Source of the DNA: Rapana venosa
Taxonomy: Eukaryota; Mollusca; Gastropoda; Neogastropoda; Muricidae
Direction of reading: 5' to 3'
DNA: 64,000 nucleotides
NCBI GenBank assembly: GCA_028751875.1
Contig: CM054145.1
Span: forward strand, 804,172 to 868,171
Under the pieces are notes generated by a model that worked only from the letters and a program-made list of their open reading frames with translations, made no database searches and was not told where the DNA came from. Positions 56,101-64,000 of the stretch are shown one piece after another (positions within the stretch are counted from its first letter, which is position 1; the number at the start of each line of letters is the position of its first letter). The translations under genes were made by a program, and so were the position numbers.

Positions 56101-56778
56101 GGAGCTATGTAAGTACAGGTCAACATAAAATCCATTGCCAACTGAAAAAGTAGCTTAGATATCATCACCCAATAGCATTTTGGACCTCACATTGAATTTT
56201 GATAACCAATATATTATATCATATAATATTTTACTACTCCATGTGATAAATGTTTTTTTCTGCTTATTGTTCCTATGTGTGCCTTGTGACCCACATGGTT
56301 TTTGTTGTTGTTGGGGTTTTGCCTTCTTTTTAGATAAGTGTGCATTTTGTTAACTGAGTGCAATGTTTTTAGTGTAATCTAGTGCAACATAATAATTGAT
56401 ATTGATCTTAGTGTATAACATGTCATAATCATTTATGCGATGCTATGTGTGTGCGTGCACTTTGTGCATGCATGCATGTGTCTGCTTGTCTCACATGCAC
56501 ACACACATGTGCGGTGGGTTGGTGGGTGTAATTTCACTTTTAAAAAAAAGAAGATTTTTATTACTTTCTGAGATGAATGTTATAATGTTTACTGTTGTTA
56601 TAGATGGCTTGTAGCCCACATGAATTTCTCTACTTCCTGAGGTTACAAAGTACTGGTATTCTTCAGACAAAAGCAAAGGGGTCAGAAGTCTGTTCACTAC
56701 ACTGTGAGAAAGACAGAGATCAGAAATCTCTGCATACACAAAGCAGGAAAGACAAAGGCAGACAGAGTCCAGACCTAC

Positions 56779-56939
56779 CTCCTGCCCTCCCCCACAGTGA
56801 TGGCCAAGGGACCATGGTCAGGGGAGGCGGGCCTGATCAACACTTTGGCAGATTCCTCCCTCCCTGCTGATGTGCAGTCTGTCGTTGTCTTCTCCTCCAG
56901 TGGCTGTACAGCCGTCCGCAGAATTAGATAGCAGAGCGT
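56779..56939 (-). CDS. exon of the ARM/HEAT-like protein gene
   Basis: Minus strand, acceptor GTGGTGTGCAG, donor GTAGGT. It starts in phase 0 and encodes TLCYLILRTAVQPLEEKTTT, DCTSAGREESAKVLIRPASP and DHGPLAITVGEGR, leaving AG. Joined to the preceding exon (57795-58435) it reads VKVRCWATLCYLILRTAVQ, a plausible continuous helix. The acceptor and first bases are repeated in a 47-bp array just upstream. Confidence 0.7.
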
Positions 56940-57066
56940 CTGCACACCACAGCCATCTTCATTACAGCTACACGATAGCAGAGCATCTGCACACCACAGC
57001 CATCTTCATTACAGCTACACGATAGCAGAGCATCTGCACACCACAGCCATCTTCATTACAGCTACA
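56925..57066 (-). repeat. 47-bp minisatellite containing the 56939 acceptor
   Basis: Three units. On the minus strand each is GCTGTAATGAAGATGGCTGT, GGTGTGCAG|AYGCTCTGCTATC. The true exon begins ACGCTCTGCTATC, so the unit spans the 3' splice site plus 13 exonic bases. Confidence 0.9.
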
Positions 57067-57535
57067 CCGATGTGTCTCACTCACACACACAGAGTCCAGG
57101 TTTTACACAGTGTCCTGCAGACCTCCAGGGCCAGCGTCACTATCATCAGCTTAACCAGGACCCTGCTCCATGTGTAGGATTCAAACCAGCAACTTTTCGC
57201 TCTTTTGGCTACAGCCACCCTGATGATTATAGTCACTGGTATGGCTATAGTCACCAAGTCTTAGCTAGGCAAAGCAAGTGAAGTCTTGAAAGCATCATCA
57301 AAGCTGGAATAACCATTACAGCCGTAATAACTAAGACCAGCAACAACAACAAAACATAACAAGACACACTGATCACCACGGACATTTATTTACCTGACCC
57401 TTCCCTCAACATTTCACACAAATTGGCCTCCAAACAACCTCATATCAGGTTGAAACAGTCATATAGGGCAGCAGATTCATCAATAAAACAAAAAGCCACA
57501 AGGCACCTAAAAAATGCACTACTCAAATGTTCAGT
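57067..57535. other. intron, possible tRNA-SINE head
   Basis: The minus strand near 57170-57225 has GGTGGCTGTAGCCAAAAGAG and GGTTTGAATCC, a box A/B-like pair. Otherwise nothing recognised. Confidence 0.35.
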
Positions 57536-57539
57536 TTGA

Positions 57540-57778
57540 GCAGTGTGTGTGTGCATGTGTAGAAAAAGGGGGAAAAAAGCTGAGGAAAATAAAAGCAAAA
57601 ATAATTCACTTATAAAAAAAAAAACTCTTGAAAATGCAACAGGTTTACCAGGTGTGTGTGTGTGTGTGTTTAGAAAAATGGAAAAAAAAGCTCAGGAAAA
57701 TAAAAGCAAAAATAATTCACATAAAAAAACTCTTGAAAATGCAACAGGTTTACCAGGTGTGTGTGTGTGTGTGTACAT
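57540..57778. repeat. two-unit ~115-bp repeat with (TG)n
   Basis: Two copies of a block running from a TG tract through 'taaaagcaaaaataattcac' and 'actcttgaaaatgcaacagg' to the next TG tract. It lies just downstream of the donor of the 57795 exon. Confidence 0.9.
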
Positions 57779-57794
57779 GCAGGCCACCAGCCAC

Positions 57795-58435
57795 CGCCCA
57801 GCATCTGACCTTGACCTCGGGGTCGCTGAGGTGCAGGCAGAGGGCCACGACGGGGAAGAGGCCCTGGTTGACCAGCTCCCTCCTCACCCTCCTCCTGTCA
57901 GAGCAGGCCTCCCTCCTGGCCCCCTGTCGCTGCTTGTCGCTCGTGTCCTGAGGCAAACTGGGGCTGTGGGTCAGGTGGGGGGGGTTGGGGGCTGCCCCCC
58001 TCCCCCCCAGGCCCCCCCCAGGCTCAGCCCTCCTCCTCCTCTCCCCCGAGGGCGGGGGCTTGTCTGTGGCGGGGTCGGTCAGAGGGTCGGCGATCTTTGA
58101 GCAGGTGAGCAGCGTCGCGCCCAACACCAAGCGCAGCGCAGACAGCAGCAGCGTCCACTCCCCCTCCGTCAGCACCTCCCTGCCACTCACCCCGCGGCCT
58201 GAAGGGGAGGGGGAGGAGGGGAGGGGGACCAAGCTCCTGGAGGAGAAGGAGGATGATGTGGGCCGGCTGTTGGCAGCGGCGGCGCTGATGTCTTCACCAC
58301 CGCTGGGTTGAAGGTGAGTGGCGATGCGCTGCGACAGCCAGTGCAGGACAGCAAAGAGGCTGCGTCCAAAGCGCTGCCACTGCTGCAGGGCTAGGGGCTG
58401 GTTCAGGGAGCTGTACTTGCTCCTGCCACACAGCG
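57795..58435 (-). CDS. large exon of the ARM/HEAT-like protein gene
   Basis: Minus strand, acceptor GTGACCAG, donor GTGGCT (weak, chosen because it gives phase 0 into 56939). 641 bp encode SKYSSLNQPLALQQWQRFGR, SLFAVLHWLSQRIATHLQPS and a Ser/Pro/Gly-rich linker. Next are EGEWTLLLSALRLVLGATLL, a second low-complexity linker with poly-Gly and acidic/basic stretches, then RRELVNQGLFPVVALCLHLS and DPEVKVRCWA. Helical ends and disordered middle fit a large scaffold with ARM/HEAT repeats. Not recognised further. An in-frame TGA just before the acceptor supports the exon start. Confidence 0.7.
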
Positions 58436-58469
58436 CTGGTCACGGTGAACCACAGGGCGGTTTGTGGCA

Positions 58470-61400
58470 GTTAGAGGTGTCTACAACCACTCACCGCCAT
58501 GACTCTTTAGTAGTATCTACAACCACTCGCCGCCATGACTCTTTACTAGTATCTACAACCACTCCCTGCCATGACTCTTTACTAGTATCTACAACCACTC
58601 GCTGCCATGACTCTTTAGTAGTATCTACAACCACTCCCTGCCATGACTCTTTAGTAGTATCTACAACCACTCCCTGCCATGACTCTTTACTAGTATCTAC
58701 AACCACTCGCCGCCATGACTCTTTACTAGTATCTACAACCACTCGCCGCCATGACTCTTTACTAGTATCTACAACCACTCGCCGCCATGACTCTTTAGTA
58801 GTATCTACAACCACTCGCTGCCATGACTCTTTACTAGTATCTACAACCACTCCCTGCCATGACTCTTTACTAGTATCTACAACCACTCGCCGCCATGACT
58901 CTTTAGTAGTATCTACAACCACTCGCCGCCATGACTCTTTAGTAGTATCTACAACCACTCCCTGCCATGACTCTTTACTAGTATCTACAACCACTCGCCG
59001 CCATGACTCTTTACTAGTATCTACAACCACTCGCCGCCATGACTCTTTACTAGTATCTACAACCACTCGCCGCCATGACTCTTTAGTAGTATCTACAACC
59101 ACTCGCCGCCATGACTCTTTACTAGTATCTACAACCACTCGCCGCCATGACTCTTTACTAGTATCTACAACCACTCCCTGCCATGACTCTTTAGTAGTAT
59201 CTACAACCACTCCCTGCCATGACTCTTTACTAGTATCTACAACCACTCGCCGCCATGACTCTTTACTAGTATCTACAACCACTCGCCGCCATGACTCTTT
59301 AGTACTATCTACAACCACTCGCCGCCATGACTCTTTACTAGTATCTACAACCACTCCCTGCCATGACTCTTTACTAGTATCTACAACCACTCGCCGCCAT
59401 GACTCTTTAGTACTATCTACAACCACTCACCGCCATGACTCTTTAGTACTATCTACAACCACTCGCCGCCATGACTCTTTAGTACTATCTACAACCACTC
59501 GCCGCCATGACTCTTTAGTACTATCTACAACCACTCGCCGCCATGACTCTTTAGTACTATCTACAACCACTCGCCGCCATGACTCTTTAGTACTATCTAC
59601 AACCACTCGCCGCCATGACTCTTTAGTACTATCTACAACCACTCGCCGCCATGACTCTTTAGTACTATCTACAACCACTCGCCGCCATGACTCTTTAGTA
59701 CTATCTACAACCACTCGCCGCCATGACTCTTTAGTACTATCTACAACCACTCGCCGCCATGACTCTTTAGTACTATCTACAACCACTCGCCGCCACGACT
59801 CTTTAGTACTATCTACAACCACTCGCCGCCACGACTCTTTAGTACTATCTACAACCACTCGCCGCCACGACTCTTTAGTACTATCTACAACCACTCGCCG
59901 CCACGACTCTTTAGTACTATCTACAACCACTCGCCGCCACGACTCTTTAGTACTATCTACAACCACTCGCCGCCACGACTCTTTAGTACTATCTACAACC
60001 ACTCGCCGCCACGACTCTTTAGTACTATCTACAACCACTCGCCGCCACGACTCTTTAGTACTATCTACAACCACTCGCCGCCACGACTCTTTAGTACTAT
60101 CTACAACCACTCGCCGCCACGACTCTTTAGTACTATCTACAACCACTCGCCGCCACGACTCTTTACTATCTACAACCACTCACCGCCACGACTCTTTACT
60201 ATCTACAACCACTCACCGCCACGACTCTTTACTATCTACAACCACTCACCGCCACGACTCTTTACTATCTACAACCACTCACCGCCATGACTCTTTACTA
60301 TCTACAACCACTCACCGCCACGACTCTTTACTATCTACAACCACTCACCGCCACGACTCTTTACTATCTACAACCACTCACCGCCACGACTCTTTACTAT
60401 CTACAACCACTCACCGCCACGACTCTTTACTATCTACAACCACTCACCGCCACGACTCTTTACTATCTACAACCACTCACCGCCACGACTCTTTACTATC
60501 TACAACCACTCACCGCCACGACTCTTTACTATCTACAACCACTCACCGCCACGACTCTTTACTATCTACAACCACTCACCGCCACGACTCTTTACTATCT
60601 ACAACCACTCACCGCCATGACTCTTTACTATCTACAACCACTCACCACTCCCTACCATGACTCTTTACTATCTAGAGGTATCTACAACTGCCATGACCCT
60701 TTACTATCTAGAGGTATCTACAACCACTCACCGCCATGACTCTTTACTATCTAGAGGTATCTACAACCACTCGCTACCATGACTCTTTACTATCTAGAGG
60801 TATCTACAACCACTCGCCGCCATGACTCTTTACTATCTAGAGGTGTCTACCACCACTCACCGCCATGACTCTTTACTATCTAGAGGTATCTACAACCACT
60901 CACCGCCATGACTCTTTACTATCTAGAGGTGTCTACAACCACTCACCGCCATGACTCTTTACTATCTAGAGGTATCTACAACCACTCGCCGCCATGACTC
61001 TTTACTATCTAGAGGTATCTACAACCACTCGCCGCCATGACTCTTTACTATCTAGAGGTATCTACAACCACTCACCGCCATGACTCTTTACTATCTAGAG
61101 GTATCTACAACCACTCCCTACCATGACTCTTTACTATCTAGAGGTATCTACAACCACTCACCGCCATGACCCTTTACTATCTACAATGACACACCATGAT
61201 TCTTTAGTATCTACAACCACTCACCGCCATGACTCTTTAGTATCTACAATGACTCAACATGATTCTTTAGTATCTACAACTCACTACCATGACTCTTTAG
61301 TAGTATCTACAATGACTCAACATGATTCTTTACTATCTACGACTCACTACCATGACTCTTTACTATCTACAATGTCTCACAATGATTCACCATAACTTTG

Positions 61401-61760
61401 GTATCCACAACAACTCACCGTAACTCTAGCATCTGCAGCAACTTACCATAACTCTTTAGCATCTACAACGACTCACAAGAACTATTTACTGTCTGCAATG
61501 TCTTGCCATAACTGTTTATTATCTACAATGACTCGCCGTGACTCTTTACTATCTACAACGGCTCACCATAACTCTTCACTATCTACAACAGCTCACCATA
61601 ACTCTTCACTATCTACAACGGCTCACCATAACTCTTCACCATCTACAACAGCTCACCATAACTCTTTAGTATCTACAACGGCTCACCATAACTCTTTACT
61701 ATGTACATTGACTCACCATGACCCTTTAGTATCTACAATGACACACCATAACTTTGGGGG
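58470..61760. repeat. large minisatellite with stepwise change of unit length
   Basis: Unit core CAACCACTCRCCGCCATGAC TCTTTA. From 58480 to about 60165 the period is 36 bp, first with mixed AGTAGTATC/ACTAGTATC joints, then a uniform AGTACTATC block. From about 60166 to 60640 it is 33 bp, from about 60655 to 61160 it is 43 bp with CTAGAGGTAT, and then it decays to 61760. It lies in an intron of the minus-strand gene. The left end stops about 35 bp from an acceptor. Confidence 0.95.
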
Positions 61761-61914
61761 TTTGGGGTGTTTTTTTAGACTGACAGTGTTGAATATTTGA
61801 AGGCATTTTTTAAACTTGAAGAAAATGCTTCTGACGCCACTGAAACTGAATGAGGTGACAGCCCTGATATGGCTTTTGTAGTCAGTAGGGCTATATACAA
61901 CATGAAATGAAATA

Positions 61915-62260
61915 AGTCATCAGTGAACTAGGACCTACCTGAGGGTTAAGTCCTCAGTGAACTAGGACCTACCTGAGGGCTATGTCATCAGTGAACTAGG
62001 ACCTACCTGAGGGTTAAGTCATCAGTGAACTAGGACCTACCTGAGGGCTATGTCATCAGTGAACTAGGACCTACCTGAGGGTTAAAGTGAACTAGGACCT
62101 ACCTGAGGGTTAAGTCATCAGTGAACTAGGCCCTACCTGAGGGCTATGTCATCAGTGAACTAGGCCCTACCTGAGGGCTATGTCATCAGTGAACTAGGCC
62201 CTACCTGAGGGCTATGTCATCAGTGAACTAGGACCTACCTGAGGGCTATGTCATCCGTCA
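61915..62260 (-). repeat. ~38-bp minisatellite containing the donor of the 62239 exon
   Basis: About nine units. On the minus strand each reads GATGACATAGCCCTCAG|GTAGGTCCTAGTTCACT (some with AACCCTCAG). The true exon ends ACGGATGACATAGCCCTCAG|GTAGGTCC. The array therefore repeats the 5' splice site with its last exonic bases. Confidence 0.95.
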
Positions 62261-62446
62261 AATGAGTGACGTCCAGTACTGGCAGCTGAACGTTGCCGAG
62301 GCCCATCATTCTCCTGTGCAGGGGCCAGAGGCAGACGTTGAGGACCAGTTCCAGGAGATGGCTCAGACAGGACAGCTGCACTGCACTGATCTCCCCCTTC
62401 ACGGGCAGCTCACTGTGGAGACTGTCTCCATCCCCCGAGATCAGTG
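62239..62446 (-). CDS. exon of the ARM/HEAT-like protein gene (most upstream seen)
   Basis: Minus strand, acceptor GTCTTCCAG, donor GTAGGT. It encodes LISGDGDSLHSELPVKGEIS, AVQLSCLSHLLELVLNVCLW, PLHRRMMGLGNVQLPVLDV and THLTDDIAL, leaving AG. The leucine-rich helix LSHLLELVLNVCLWPLH fits the same alpha-helical protein. Phase does not match 58435 directly, so at least one exon between them is missing or unseen. Both of its splice sites are embedded in duplicated sequence. Confidence 0.7.
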
Positions 62447-62699
62447 CTGGAAGACAGTCACAGCAGAGCTACACCTTCTTTTCTGCTTGTTTTCCTCTTT
62501 CTGCTGCTGCTGTTATATAAAATCACTCTGTGTACTGTATATATATATATATATATATATATCAGACAGACTGTCTCCATCCCCCGAGATCAGTGCTGGA
62601 AGACATTCACAGCAGAGTGCAGTCAGTGCTACACCTTCTTTTCTGCTTGTGTTCCTCTTTCTGCTGTTGCTGTTACATAATATCACTCTGAGTACTGTG

Positions 62700-62755
<56 letters not shown>

Positions 62756-62800
62756 CAGGCTGTCCCTGTTTCCCCAAGATCAGCGCTGGAATACATTCAT
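62420..62800 (-). repeat. ~150-190-bp tandem copies of the 62446 acceptor region with (TA)n
   Basis: Three units, at 62420, 62568 and 62755. Each repeats GACTGTCTCCATCCCCCGAG ATCAGTGCTGGAAGAC and the adjacent pyrimidine-rich intron, ending in a TA run (62539-62561, 62701-62751). A fourth diverged copy lies near 63678-63712. On the minus strand each has an exon-like start after a CCAG. Confidence 0.9.
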
Positions 62801-63660
62801 TCAATGACTCAGTTGCGGTACAACTGTCCAGTGAGAGATAGAGTGAAAGTAATTGCCAACAATGGCTAAATATTCTGAGCTCCTTCCTTCTCAAAAGCGC
62901 TACAGAGTTCCAAAATTTAAACCAGCTTTATCTTCCATTCCCCTATTTTCTTATTTGTTTGTCAGCTAGCACTCCACCTCCAGGGTTCATCAAAAGCGAG
63001 ATTTTACACATGTGACCGTTCTGCTCACCATGAAGGCATCCACATTCCAACTTCATGGCTATCCCCAATGCAATTCTGTCACTGAACAACAGCTTTCACT
63101 GAACAAGGACTTGACAATAACGCCAACCCAGACTGACTAGATCAATGAGAGGGAGGGATGAAGGGGGAGGGAAGGGAAAGAAGGGAGGGAGGAGGAGGGA
63201 GGGAGGGGAGAGGGAGAGACAGAGAGAGAGTGACACACACACAGCCAGACAGAGACAATTAAGTTGGATGTACAAAACAAATATGTTCACTTTTTATATT
63301 AATTGATTAAAATAATTTTTCAGGGAATACAGAGTATCAGTCATAAGGTGTATTTTTATTTCATAACATGTTATAACAGTGTTGGAGTGTGTGTGTGTGT
63401 GTGTGTGTGGCAGTGCTTACTCTACTTGTGTGCACACGTGTGTAGATGACTGTCACTCACATATAATTGCTCATTATTTATATGTATAGGACAAGGTCTG
63501 CCTGAAACTATCAATTAGTGCTGTTGTATGTGACAATGTTTACTTGTTGAATGTTTTTAGCTAAGCTCATAACCCACATGAACTTCTCTTTCTGAAATAA
63601 TGTATATTTGTTTTCTTTCTGTCTTTTTAAAAATTTTGTTGGAGTTATATAAAATCAGTG
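62801..63660. other. intron, no recognisable gene
   Basis: A GGGAGGGA/GAGAGA patch at 63145-63230 and a TG run at 63387-63409. Nothing else recognised. Confidence 0.6.
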
Positions 63661-63707
63661 TGTGTACTGTTTGATACAGACTGCCCCTGTTCCCTATGTC
63701 AAGGGCT

Positions 63708-64000
63708 GGACATACACAGCAGTTGTCAGTCAGTACAGCTGACCGCTGCTGTTCTATCTGTATAGAAACAGACATACACAGCAGTTGTCAGTCAGTACAG
63801 CTGACCGCTGCTGTTCTATCTATATAGAAACAGACATACACAGCAGTTGTCAGTCAGTACAGCTGACCGCTGCTGTTCTATCTGTATAGAAACAGACATA
63901 CACAGCAGTTGTCAGTCAGTACAGCTGACCGCTGCTGTTCTATCTGTATAGAAACAGACATACACAGCAGTTGTCAGTCAGTACAGCTGACCGCTGCTGT
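63708..64000 (-). repeat. 62-bp minisatellite at window end
   Basis: Nearly five units of ACATACACAGCAGTTGTCAG TCAGTACAGCTGACCGCTGC TGTTCTATCTGTATAGAAAC AG. On the minus strand each contains GTTTCTATACAG|ATAGAACAG, an acceptor-like site. Continues past the window. Confidence 0.95.

Noticed and set aside
48768..58435. Rotatin or another named ARM protein
   Set aside because: The fold impression fits, but I could not align the exons with any family I know, so no name is given.
58318..60660. 780-codon open frame and two long opposite-strand frames
   Set aside because: They exist only because the 36- and 33-bp repeat periods are multiples of three. The peptide is a pure repeat with no start context and lies in an intron.

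Overview
This is eukaryotic, non-model animal DNA, most likely from a marine mollusc. The evidence is intron-rich single exons, dense non-LTR retrotransposons of several clades, tRNA-derived SINEs, long (CA)n, (CT)n and poly-G runs, and many minisatellites. The mollusc call is inference from repeat style. No bacterial-type operon, rRNA gene or CRISPR array is present. Two runs of exactly 500 N (29316-29815, 48158-48657) are assembly gaps of unknown true size.

Two host genes can be followed. On the + strand, four exons (31024-31133, 11494-11605, 14725-14852, 21593-21740) join in phase in that order. They encode a segment with RGVRDHSYG, LEDG, HGE and GWGISEW motifs. I recall these from the N-terminal half of the invertebrate 'putative phosphoenolpyruvate synthase' family. 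The exon that should come first lies about 20 kb downstream of the one that should follow it, so the locus is duplicated in tandem or two haplotypes have been joined. On the - strand from 62.4 to 48.8 kb, six exons encode a leucine-rich helical (ARM/HEAT-like) protein that I cannot name. Several of its junctions are phase-perfect.

Region by region: 1-11.5 kb is an intron packed with retrotransposon pieces and microsatellites, ending in a tandem array at an exon. 11.5-22 kb holds exons a, b and c with splice-site arrays, SINEs and a second copy of a DNA transposon. 22-29.3 kb is a nested LINE tower followed by a reverse-strand RTE-like LINE. 30-31.1 kb is another splice-site array and exon d. 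31.2-37 kb is an inverted repeat copy and odd G/T-rich sequence. 37.2-48 kb is a second copy of the 1-11.5 kb segment, carrying a nearly complete LINE inside a (CT)n tract. 48.7-64 kb is the minus-strand gene with its own arrays and a 2.9-kb minisatellite.

The most striking observation is that minisatellites sit on splice sites. At exon after exon, in both genes, the repeat unit contains the acceptor or donor and often the neighbouring exonic bases. The array thus offers many decoy copies of the same splice junction. At least six junctions show it (exon a, b and d acceptors, exon b donor, and acceptors or donors at 56939, 62446 and 62239 on the minus strand). A second theme is that LINEs sit inside dinucleotide microsatellites. 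One of these insertions has a matching empty site in the duplicated copy.
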